NCBI RefSeq assembly: GCF_903166545.1
Contig: NZ_CAESCH010000002.1
Coordinates: forward strand, 806,001-870,000
Length of the DNA: 64,000 nucleotides
Source: Metabacillus schmidteae
Lineage (GTDB): Bacteria; Bacillota; Bacilli; Bacillales; Bacillaceae
Reading direction: 5' to 3'
The notes under the pieces are model-generated. The model searched no databases, was not told the DNA's origin, and worked only from the letters and a program-made list of their open reading frames with translations. The position numbers and the translations under genes were made by a program. Shown here one piece after another: positions 1 to 8,218 of the stretch; positions within the stretch are counted from its first letter, which is position 1, and each line of letters opens with the position of its first letter.

Positions 1-639
1 TCAGATGGAAGAAGAATTTATCTCGGTTGGATGAGCAATTGGAGATATGCCAATCTTGTTCCAACGAACGATTGGCGGGGGGCGATGACACTACCGAGAG
101 AATTAAACTTGGTTTCGACTCAAAATGGAGTTCGATTGATTCAAAAACCTGTAACAGAAGTAAACAGTTTAAGAGAAAAATGTTTCAATCATGATGAAGA
201 GGTAATAGTCAACACCCACCCGTTATCCATTACTCTCGATGATGCTTTACAGGAAATTAATTTAGAAGTTGAACATATAGATTCCTCCGTTTTGAATTGT
301 GTCATTATACATTCAAATACAGAGGAAACGCTGATTCGATATGACGCTGAAAAGGAAGAATTTACTGTTGATCGCACAAACTCAGGTGAACATAGCTTCT
401 CATCTTCTTTTCAAGCGATACAACATGCACCTTTATCAATGGTTAATAACCGGATAAAACTGCAAGTCTTCCTTGATACATCATCAATTGAAGTATTTGC
501 AAATGATGGAATCGCAGCAGTTACTAGTTTGATTTTTCCAACTGAAGGAAGTAAAAAACTAGAATTATCATCACAGCGTGGAAGTGTAAAAATCCACTCT
601 CTGCAATTAACAAAGCTTACTTCCATTTGGTCTGAGTAA
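1..639 (+). CDS. GH32 fructan hydrolase, C-terminal part (5' end outside window)
   Basis: The reading frame is open from base 1, so the gene begins upstream; the methionine at base 31 is internal. The visible start carries the GH32 pattern GWMSNW...YANLVPT...W-GAMTLPREL, which lies late in the five-bladed propeller. The rest is the C-terminal beta-sandwich, including the typical stretch LDTSSIEVFANDG near the end. GH32 enzymes (levanase, inulinase, sucrose or sucrose-6-phosphate hydrolases) release fructose from beta-fructosides. The catalytic residues and any signal peptide lie outside the window, so location and substrate cannot be decided. A PfkB-type kinase follows after 23 bases and a second, much larger GH32 gene follows that, which supports a fructan or sucrose utilisation operon. 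Confidence 0.88.
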   Translation, partial: SDGRRIYLGWMSNWRYANLVPTNDWRGAMTLPRELNLVSTQNGVRLIQKPVTEVNSLREKCFNHDEEVIVNTHPLSITLDDALQEINLEVEHIDSSVLNCVIIHSNTEETLIRYDAEKEEFTVDRTNSGEHSFSSSFQAIQHAPLSMVNNRIKLQVFLDTSSIEVFANDGIAAVTSLIFPTEGSKKLELSSQRGSVKIHSLQLTKLTSIWSE

Positions 640-662
640 GTTAAGGAGAATAAGTAAGGAGG

Positions 663-1640
663 TTGAACACAATAGGGCATTCAGTTATTTGTATAGGTGA
701 ATTATTGGTTGATTTTTTCTGTAAAGACGTGAACATTGATTTAATAGAAGGACAAAATTTTGAAAAACAAGCCGGAGGAGCCCCTGCCAATGTATGCGCG
801 ACTATTGCATCTTTGGGGGGAGATGCTATGTTTTGCGGAAAGGTTGGAACTGATCCGTTTGGGTATTTCTTGAAAAAAACACTTGATAACGTGAATGTTG
901 ATACATCCATGCTTTTATTTGATAGAGAGCATACTACCACCCTGGCGTTTGTATCATTACAGGGTAATGGTGAACGTGACTTCGTCTTTAACCGGGGAGC
1001 AGATGCGTACCTCCATGAGAAAGAAATAGACAAAACGGCATTTAACCAAGCAGCCATTATTCATTTTGGATCTGCGACTGCACTATTGGACGATCCCTTT
1101 CGCAGCACCTATATAAACATGATGAAACGAGGAAAAAAAGAGAGAAAGTTTATTTCGTTTGATCCTAATTATAGAAATGATTTATGGAAAGAACGTACCC
1201 CGCAATTTATCGAATTCACTAAAGAAGCGATCACTTTAGCAGATTTTGTGAAGGTAAGTGAAGAGGAAATAAGGATTATCACGAAAAAACATGATGTAAC
1301 AGCAGGAATAGATGACCTTCACCAATTAGGAGCATCCATTATATCCGTTACATTAGGAAAGACCGGAACTCTTGTATCGAATGGAACCAGAAAAGAGCTT
1401 ATTCCAAGTATTGAAATAAATGCGATAGATTCAACTGGAGCTGGTGATGCATTTGTAGGAGCTGTTTTATTTCAAATTTCAAATAAGGAAAATCCTTATG
1501 AGATCGTCCATTCTTTTCAAGACTTAAAAAATATCATTTCCTTTAGTAATAAGATTGGGGCATTTACTTGTACTCAAATAGGGGCAATATCTGCTGTGTC
1601 TAAATTACAATCCAATATTGTGTATGAGGGCATGAAGTGA
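663..1640 (+). CDS. PfkB-family carbohydrate kinase, probable fructokinase
   Basis: A 325-residue ribokinase/PfkB-family sugar kinase. The N-terminal PfkB signature is the GG-APANVCATIASLGG stretch near residues 38-55, and the C-terminal signature is DSTGAGDAFVGA near 258-270, whose GAGD holds the catalytic Asp and the anion hole. It probably phosphorylates fructose released by the flanking GH32 enzymes, giving fructose 6-phosphate in the cytosol; this is inferred from context. The start is unclear. AAGGAGG occupies 656-662 and directly abuts the TTG at 663, too close for normal initiation. An ATA codon at 672 has ideal spacing but is a rare start. It lies 23 bases after the GH32 gene, probably in one operon. 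Confidence 0.85.
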   Translation: MNTIGHSVICIGELLVDFFCKDVNIDLIEGQNFEKQAGGAPANVCATIASLGGDAMFCGKVGTDPFGYFLKKTLDNVNVDTSMLLFDREHTTTLAFVSLQGNGERDFVFNRGADAYLHEKEIDKTAFNQAAIIHFGSATALLDDPFRSTYINMMKRGKKERKFISFDPNYRNDLWKERTPQFIEFTKEAITLADFVKVSEEEIRIITKKHDVTAGIDDLHQLGASIISVTLGKTGTLVSNGTRKELIPSIEINAIDSTGAGDAFVGAVLFQISNKENPYEIVHSFQDLKNIISFSNKIGAFTCTQIGAISAVSKLQSNIVYEGMK

Positions 1641-1693
1641 ATATGAGAGGGATGAAGGAACGTAGCCTTAATCCCTTTTCTATTGTGAATTAA

Positions 1694-1707
1694 TGGAAGC
1701 GTTTACT
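1694..1707 (+). promoter_or_regulatory. Candidate CcpA cre site upstream of the large GH32 gene
   Basis: TGGAAGCGTTTACT matches the B. subtilis cre consensus TGWAARCGYTWNCW at all but one position. It lies 22 bases before the start codon of the modular GH32 gene, where bound CcpA would block transcription when preferred sugars are present. It is predicted from sequence only. Confidence 0.6.
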
Positions 1708-1728
1708 TTATTAGGGGAGCTGTGATGA

Positions 1729-4700
1729 ATGAAGAATTTTAAAAAGACGAAGCTCGTGATTTTGCTTGTATTTGTTTTTTCAATCATTTATATGGATCAG
1801 CATTTTCAAGTACAGGCCACAGAACAAAATACAGCAATCTTTGGATATATACCTATAACAGGATCCTGGGTGCAGGAGAAAAATGGTTTAATCAGAGGAA
1901 AGAGTGATAAGAAACAACCAGGACTCATCTTATCATCAACAGAGGTCGGAAATTTCTTCGTCTATGAAGCAACGATGAAACTTCAGTCCTCATCCTCCGG
2001 CTCACTTGTTTTTAGAGCAAATGAAATGGGGACGGAAGGATATATGTTAAGTTTAAATCCAAAGAAAAACAGAGTTCAATTAGTTGACCTAAAAACAGGT
2101 AAGCGTATCGGAAAACAAATAAAAAAGCAGTTAAAAGAAGATGTTACTTATAAGGTGAAAATAGCAGTAGATGGTCCATCAATTAAAGTATTTTTGAACG
2201 ATAGAATTGTTTTGGATATAAATGATTTTAAACATTCAAAGGGATTTACCGGTTTTAACGTTGATCATGGTTCAGCAGAATTTAGTCAAGTCTTTGTTCA
2301 TGAGGTGAAAACGAATCTAATTGAATGGGGATTGACAGATCAATGGTCGGCAACAACACAAGGGTTAGCAGGGAATGCAAAATTAAACGAAAACATCTAT
2401 GCTTTAACAAAAACAAAAGTAACCGATTTTAACTATGAAGCGAACGTGATGATCAATGACAAAAGCGGTATCGGGACATTGCTTTTTAGAACAGATCAAA
2501 AAGACTTGAAAGGATATGGCTTGCAAATAGATGCTGAAAAAGATCAAATTCGCCTGGTTGATACAAAACGGAATAAAGTTATTTCACACTATAACGAACC
2601 GATTGATATAGGATCGCTATATCACGTTAGAGTAAAAGCAGCAGGAAAATCGTTAAATATATTCTGGCAGAACAACTCAAAGCCTATCATGACGGTTCAA
2701 GATCAAATCTATGATCAAGGTCTATTAGGGCTTCAGGTTAATAATGGAAATGTTGTGTTCCAGAATATTCAAGTAAGTCATTTAGGTACGAACTTAGAGG
2801 GATGGCAATCACATAATGGAGAATTTCTTCCACATCTTGAAGGGATTATGGGCAATAGTCCTGAAGCAGGAAACTCCTATTATATAGCAGAATCCGAGGA
2901 AGCGGATTTTATTCTGGAAGGTGATTTAAAGGTAGATCCTTCGACTCCATATGGTACTACGGGCCTTGTTTTTCGTGCAAATTCAGATGCAACAAAAGGG
3001 TATATGATAAAGCTGGATCCTAATTTAAATGAGGTCCGTTTATTAGACCTAAGCGGAGATCGAACAATTGGCCTTGCTGAGAGAAATATTGAAACAGGTA
3101 AGACCTATCATTTTGAGATTCATGCAAAAGGTCCAACAATAAAAGTGTATTTAGATGGATATGCGGAGCCTGTGATCGCAGAACAAGATGCAGCATATTC
3201 CAGTGGGAAATTTGGTTTAAATGTGTATAATGGTTCAGCATATTTTCAACATGTTTATGCAACCAAATTCGATGAATATTATGAAGAGCTTTATCGGCCT
3301 CAGTACCATTATACACAGGCCAGAGGTGCAGCCAGCGATCCGAATGGCTTGGTTTATTATGAAGGAGAATACCATCTTTTTCACCAAGATGGCGGTAAAT
3401 GGGCACATGCAGTTAGTACAGATTTAGTTCATTGGAAGCGTTTGCCGATTGCTATTCCTTGGAATGAAATGGGTCATGCATGGTCCGGTTCTGCTGTAGT
3501 GGATAAAGATAATGTTTCAGGTTTATTTAATGAAGAAGGCTCTGGATTAATCGCTTTCTATACCTCATTTAATCCGGCTAAACATAATGGAGATCAAAAG
3601 GTAGGCGTAGCATATAGCCGTGATAAAGGAAGAACATGGGAGTTTTATGATGGAAATCCGATCATACCGAATATAGGTGAATTCTATGGTGGGGAAGGCT
3701 GGGACTTCCGTGATCCGAAAGTAGTCTGGGATGAAGACCATAATCAATGGGTGATGGTCATTTCAGGTGGAGATCATATCCGTTTCTTTACGTCTAAGGA
3801 TTTATTGAATTGGGAGATGATAGAATCATTTGGCTATGGAGATTATGTCAGAGGCGGAGTATGGGAATGTCCGGACTTTTTTCAACTTCCTGTTGATGGT
3901 GATAACGGAAAGAAAAAGTGGGTACTCTCAATCAGTACCGGGGCAAATCCAAATACAAACGGCTCTGATTCTGAATACTTTATCGGAACGTTTGATGGAA
4001 AACAGTTTGTAAGTGACCATCCAGCTGGTGTTGTCTTAAAAAATGAATTTGGAAAAGAAATGTATGCTGCGATGTCTTTTTCTGATATCCCAGCTTCAGA
4101 TGGTCGAAGAATTTCTTTAGGATGGATGAGTAACTGGGATTACCCATTTAGCTTCCCGACTTCACCTTGGCAGGGCCAAATGTCAATACCACGTGAAGTG
4201 ATGTTAAAAACTGTACCTGGTGAAGGTGTTCGTTTAGTTCAACAACCGATAGAAGAATTAAAACAGTTAAGAGGAAGTCAGACATCCTGGAGTAACAAGC
4301 TTGTAAAACCTAATACGGCTAACTTACTTTCAGAAATGAGGTCTACAGCATTTGAAATCGTAGCAGAAATTGAAGTACCTGAAAAAAATGGAGCGGAGGA
4401 ATTTGGTTTTCAGCTAAGAAAATCAGAAACACAACAAACAGATGTTGGCTACAATGTAACAAATTCAAAAGCGTTCTTTGATCGATCAAAATCTGGAGAA
4501 ATCGATTTTTCTGAGAAATTTTCTACACGACATGAAACGAATGTCAACCCAGATAATAATCGAATAAAAATGCGGATATATGTAGATGAATCATCTGCAG
4601 AAGTATTTGTAAATGACGGTCAGGCCGTTTTTTCAAATGTTTTCTTTCCCGACGGTGCCAGTGATGAAATGAGCTTTTATTCAAAAGGCGGAGATGTAAA

Positions 4701-5436
4701 GATTGTTTCATTAGAAATTTACCCATTAAAAGGAGTTTGGAAGGATGCATCAAATACTAACCAGATTGTTATGGATCATCAAAAGCTTGCACTAAGAGTA
4801 GGTGAGACACATAGGCTTTCAGCAGTAAGCATCCCTTATACTGATAATAATCAAGAGTTAAACTGGAGATCAAGCAATCCATCAATCGTTGAAGTAAAAA
4901 GAATAGATGATAACAATTCTGAGATTAAGGTTATTGGACATGGAAGATCAACGATAACTGCTTTTACGAAAAATGGAAAAGTAGTTGGAACAACAATAGT
5001 TGATAGTAAAGCATCTTTTCATATAGTCAATGCAAAAAGCGGGAAGGTATTATCTGTAAATGGAACATCAAATGGTTCAAAAGTAAATATTCAGCCAAAG
5101 AAAGATGTGATAGAACAAATATGGGATATGGAAAGAAATCAATCAGGAAGTTACAAGGTTATGTCTTCCAAAAGCAATAAAGTTCTCGATGCATCTGGAG
5201 TTTTAAATGGTGATGATGTGCAAATCTGGGAATACTTTGGTTATGGAAATCAACAGTGGTACCTTACACCAAATGGGGATGGCACATACACCTTCCATGC
5301 AGTAAATAGTGGGAAAGTATTAGAAGTTCCCTTAGATAGTAATGAAGAGGGAACAGTGGTTGAGATTAACGAAAAAGATCCAGAAAGATCTCAAAACTGG
5401 AGGCTGATTGAAGCAAGTAAACCTCCGAAAGAATAA
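1729..5436 (+). CDS. Secreted modular GH32 fructanase (levanase-type) with repeated N-terminal domains and a lectin-like C-terminus
   Basis: 1235 residues. A signal peptide (residues 1-30) precedes three related concanavalin-like domains of about 160 residues each (about 40-190, 200-355, 365-515), recognised by recurring -GY-L-LDP---RLVDL- and -IKVFLD- patterns. The GH32 propeller starts near 525. Its nucleophile is D537 in ASDPNG, the transition-state Asp is D662 in RDP, and the acid/base is E713 in WECPD. A GH32 C-terminal sandwich follows, then a Big_2-like domain (about 1030-1100) and a ricin-type beta-trefoil (about 1105-1230). It is much longer than SacC-type levanases. It probably attacks fructan polymers outside the cell and supplies fructose to the kinase upstream. 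AGGGGAGC at 1713-1720 sets the start. A terminator follows. Confidence 0.88.
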   Translation: MKNFKKTKLVILLVFVFSIIYMDQHFQVQATEQNTAIFGYIPITGSWVQEKNGLIRGKSDKKQPGLILSSTEVGNFFVYEATMKLQSSSSGSLVFRANEMGTEGYMLSLNPKKNRVQLVDLKTGKRIGKQIKKQLKEDVTYKVKIAVDGPSIKVFLNDRIVLDINDFKHSKGFTGFNVDHGSAEFSQVFVHEVKTNLIEWGLTDQWSATTQGLAGNAKLNENIYALTKTKVTDFNYEANVMINDKSGIGTLLFRTDQKDLKGYGLQIDAEKDQIRLVDTKRNKVISHYNEPIDIGSLYHVRVKAAGKSLNIFWQNNSKPIMTVQDQIYDQGLLGLQVNNGNVVFQNIQVSHLGTNLEGWQSHNGEFLPHLEGIMGNSPEAGNSYYIAESEEADFILEGDLKVDPSTPYGTTGLVFRANSDATKGYMIKLDPNLNEVRLLDLSGDRTIGLAERNIETGKTYHFEIHAKGPTIKVYLDGYAEPVIAEQDAAYSSGKFGLNVYNGSAYFQHVYATKFDEYYEELYRPQYHYTQARGAASDPNGLVYYEGEYHLFHQDGGKWAHAVSTDLVHWKRLPIAIPWNEMGHAWSGSAVVDKDNVSGLFNEEGSGLIAFYTSFNPAKHNGDQKVGVAYSRDKGRTWEFYDGNPIIPNIGEFYGGEGWDFRDPKVVWDEDHNQWVMVISGGDHIRFFTSKDLLNWEMIESFGYGDYVRGGVWECPDFFQLPVDGDNGKKKWVLSISTGANPNTNGSDSEYFIGTFDGKQFVSDHPAGVVLKNEFGKEMYAAMSFSDIPASDGRRISLGWMSNWDYPFSFPTSPWQGQMSIPREVMLKTVPGEGVRLVQQPIEELKQLRGSQTSWSNKLVKPNTANLLSEMRSTAFEIVAEIEVPEKNGAEEFGFQLRKSETQQTDVGYNVTNSKAFFDRSKSGEIDFSEKFSTRHETNVNPDNNRIKMRIYVDESSAEVFVNDGQAVFSNVFFPDGASDEMSFYSKGGDVKIVSLEIYPLKGVWKDASNTNQIVMDHQKLALRVGETHRLSAVSIPYTDNNQELNWRSSNPSIVEVKRIDDNNSEIKVIGHGRSTITAFTKNGKVVGTTIVDSKASFHIVNAKSGKVLSVNGTSNGSKVNIQPKKDVIEQIWDMERNQSGSYKVMSSKSNKVLDASGVLNGDDVQIWEYFGYGNQQWYLTPNGDGTYTFHAVNSGKVLEVPLDSNEEGTVVEINEKDPERSQNWRLIEASKPPKE

Positions 5437-5447
5437 AATAATGTGGT

Positions 5448-5487
5448 AAAACCCTTTCTGCTGAAAAGTTATGAAAGGGTTTTTTTG
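5448..5487 (+). terminator. Rho-independent terminator after the modular GH32 gene
   Basis: AAACCCTTTC pairs with GAAAGGGTTT, followed by a T-run. It closes the fructan operon and separates it from the SDR gene, whose start codon is at 5554. Confidence 0.88.
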
Positions 5488-5553
5488 GGTAAGAATATGA
5501 TATCGACCATATTTTACACTCTATTATTAAAAATTCTAAAAGTAGGTGAAAGG

Positions 5554-6324
5554 ATGAAAAAGAAGGTAACGATAATCGGTGGAGCAGGGACAATTGGTCA
5601 AATTTTAGTGAACGGTCTATCTGAAACATATGAATTTGTTATTCTGGATAAAAATTCTGCATCTTTACCTTGCAAGGTCATCCAAGTAGATGCAACAAAC
5701 TATCAGGAATTACTAGATAATATCCCAAAAGATACAGATGCCATAATAAACCTACTTACGATTAAATCAAAAGATGATTTAGACAATATTGATCAATTTC
5801 ATAAAATGACAACTATTCATTTTGTATCGTCATTTTATATATTGCACGCAGCTGCCACATTAGGAGTAAAAAAGCTTGTTTATGCAAGCAGTAATCACAC
5901 AACAGATTACTATGAACAAGATGGAAATTCAACATTGGGGAGAGAGATTACAATTCATGATTACCCGTTTTCGAGAGGACTATATGGAGTATTAAAGCTC
6001 GCATCTGAAAATATAGGGCATATTTTTGCTAGAGATAAAGAACATAATCTGTCTGTTATCAACTTACGAATCGGAAGCGTCTTAAAGGATGAAGTTGAAT
6101 CAGTACAAAAACAACAGAGATTGCATCATACACTATTATCACATGAGGATACCATTCAGCTATTTGATTTGGCCCTGCAATCAACTGTAAAATACGGCAC
6201 CTATTATGGTGTTTCGGATAATCCCAATAAACCTTGGTCAACAGAAAATACATGGGAGGACCTGGGGTTTTTGTCAAAGGTTAATGCAATTGATGTGCTG
6301 AATAGAAATATTGATGGGATGTAA
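5554..6324 (+). CDS. NAD(P)-dependent epimerase/dehydratase (extended SDR), possibly uronate dehydrogenase-like
   Basis: A 256-residue Rossmann protein. The N-terminus MKKKVTIIGGAGTIGQ carries the GxxGxxG dinucleotide motif. A YGVLK segment in the second half supplies the YxxxK catalytic pair of short-chain dehydrogenases, and an ASSN-type strand before it fits the catalytic Ser. Length and the LRIGSVL segment resemble NAD-dependent uronate/sugar dehydrogenases, which would suit a pectin-using organism, but the substrate cannot be read from the sequence. The start is ATG 5554, behind AGGTGAAAGG. The frame is open further upstream, but that part overlaps the preceding terminator and is not coding. 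It lies between the fructan genes and the ABC exporter genes. Confidence 0.72.
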   Translation: MKKKVTIIGGAGTIGQILVNGLSETYEFVILDKNSASLPCKVIQVDATNYQELLDNIPKDTDAIINLLTIKSKDDLDNIDQFHKMTTIHFVSSFYILHAAATLGVKKLVYASSNHTTDYYEQDGNSTLGREITIHDYPFSRGLYGVLKLASENIGHIFARDKEHNLSVINLRIGSVLKDEVESVQKQQRLHHTLLSHEDTIQLFDLALQSTVKYGTYYGVSDNPNKPWSTENTWEDLGFLSKVNAIDVLNRNIDGM

Positions 6325-6424
6325 GGGTAGCAAAATAATCCATATAACATGATGAGGAAATCCATTGTTAATTCCTTAAAGAAGGAGTAACCTAACACTA
6401 CTACAAGGATGAAGGTGGGGTTTG

Positions 6425-8218
6425 GTGAAAAAGCGGGCTTTATTTACGGAGTATTTTCTCCGACATAAATGGCAGTATTTATTAGGAGCATTGTTGTTAA
6501 CGATTTCACTGGCTCTTCAACTAATGGTTCCTTCAGTGTTAGAGGAGTTTACGAATGGCATTCAATATTTTTCGATATCAGCAAGTGATCTGGTCGAGTT
6601 AGCCTTTTATTTTGTTTGGTTAGGAATAGGAATTTTCTTTTTCCGTTCTTGTGGTCGAATTTATATTTTCCGCTTATCAAGAATGCTTGAACGGGATTTA
6701 CGTACCAGGTTATTTCAACATTGGGAGAAGCTTCCTGCAGAGTATTATCAAAAGCAAAGAATCGGTAACCTGATGGCTCACGCTGTAAATGATGTAAATG
6801 TACTTCGCCAAATTGGGATGCAAGGCGTTTTTCAAATGATTGAAGCATTTGTCTTAATAACAATTGGTATTTTTCTTATGGCAGGTACGATTAATTTGTA
6901 CCTTACTCTACTCGTGTTCATACCATTGCCGGCCTTAACCTATTTGGCTTATCGTTTTCGGATAAAAATTCGTATGCATTCAACTAAGGTGCAAGAAGCA
7001 ATTGGGATTTTAACAAGCCGGGTACAAGAGTTTTGTACTGGAATAAGGGTCATTAAAACGTATGTTCAAGAGTCGGAAGAAATGAAAAAGTTTATGAAGG
7101 AAAATGATCGTAATATAGTAGCAAATCAACAACTTATCCGTGCAAACTCGCTTTTTAATTCACTAAGTCAAGGGATTGTAGGTTTAAGTTACTTACTCTC
7201 TATTGTTTTTGGATCTATTTTGGTCATGAGAGGTACGATTACGCTAGGGGAATTTGTTGCGTTTAATACATACCTTTCTCTGCTCATTTCACCGATAGAA
7301 AACCTGGGGAAAGTAATCAATTTGTTTCAACAGGGTAAAGCAGCTGATCAACGATTATGTGATGTGCTTACAACAGAGCCAACTATAAAAGATGAAAAAG
7401 ATGTCATTCCATTGATTGCTCTGAGTGGAGACATTCACATCAAAAATTTATCCTTTTATTACCCGGGCAGTAATTTGGAAGCTCTTCACAATATTAATCT
7501 ATCCATAAAAAAAGGAACAAGTTTAGGAATTGTTGGAAAAATAGGCAGCGGGAAATCCACCTTAGTCAATCTTCTGGTACGGCTATATAACCCGCCAAAA
7601 AACACAATCTTTATCGACAAATATGACATTTTAAATCTCCCATTACATGTACTTCGATCTTCAATAGGATACGTACCACAAACGAACTTTCTATTTTCTT
7701 CTACTATAAAAGACAACATTGCATTTGATCCAAAAGACTATCAAGATAAATATATTTTTAGAGCATCACGGCAGGCGGAAGTTTATGCTGACATTCAAGG
7801 ATTTACAGAAGGATTCCAAACTGTTTTAGGAGAAAGAGGACTATCATTATCAGGCGGGCAAAGACAACGAGTAAGCATAGCTCGGTCGTTAATAAAAAGC
7901 TCACCAATTATGATATTTGATGATAGCTTAAGCGCGGTTGATGCCAAGACAGAGGAAAAGATTCTGCACACATTAAAAACAGAAATGAGGGGGAGAACAT
8001 CAATCATGATCAGTCACCGTATCTCAACGATACAGCATGCTGATCAAATTATTGTCATGGAGAAAGGACAAATCGTCGAGCAAGGCACTCATGAAACACT
8101 GCTTAGAAAAAATGGAATCTATAAAAACATGTACATGCAGCAATCGAATGACATGATCATGGAAGCTTCAAATGAAAGAACCATTCGAATAAAGAAATGG
8201 GGGAATGAACATCGATAA
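6425..8218 (+). CDS. bmrC: ABC exporter half-transporter, BmrC/YheI-like subunit
   Basis: About 597 residues: six transmembrane helices (about residues 15-300), then a nucleotide-binding domain. Walker A is GKIGSGKST, the signature is LSLSGGQRQR, and Walker B is MIFDD with Asp where the catalytic Glu normally sits. That is the degenerate-site subunit of a heterodimeric exporter, as in B. subtilis BmrC. AAGGTGGGG at 6412-6420 favours GTG 6425 over TTG 6422. The gene overlaps the next one by 14 bases, so the two are translationally coupled. The pair probably exports drugs or lipophilic compounds; substrates cannot be inferred. No BmrB-like leader gene or attenuator was recognised in the 100 bases upstream. 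Confidence 0.85.
   Translation: MKKRALFTEYFLRHKWQYLLGALLLTISLALQLMVPSVLEEFTNGIQYFSISASDLVELAFYFVWLGIGIFFFRSCGRIYIFRLSRMLERDLRTRLFQHWEKLPAEYYQKQRIGNLMAHAVNDVNVLRQIGMQGVFQMIEAFVLITIGIFLMAGTINLYLTLLVFIPLPALTYLAYRFRIKIRMHSTKVQEAIGILTSRVQEFCTGIRVIKTYVQESEEMKKFMKENDRNIVANQQLIRANSLFNSLSQGIVGLSYLLSIVFGSILVMRGTITLGEFVAFNTYLSLLISPIENLGKVINLFQQGKAADQRLCDVLTTEPTIKDEKDVIPLIALSGDIHIKNLSFYYPGSNLEALHNINLSIKKGTSLGIVGKIGSGKSTLVNLLVRLYNPPKNTIFIDKYDILNLPLHVLRSSIGYVPQTNFLFSSTIKDNIAFDPKDYQDKYIFRASRQAEVYADIQGFTEGFQTVLGERGLSLSGGQRQRVSIARSLIKSSPIMIFDDSLSAVDAKTEEKILHTLKTEMRGRTSIMISHRISTIQHADQIIVMEKGQIVEQGTHETLLRKNGIYKNMYMQQSNDMIMEASNERTIRIKKWGNEHR

Noticed and set aside
6349..6390. Possible 13-codon leader peptide upstream of the BmrCD-like exporter
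   Set aside because: It has no ribosome binding site and no attenuator hairpin, unlike B. subtilis bmrB.
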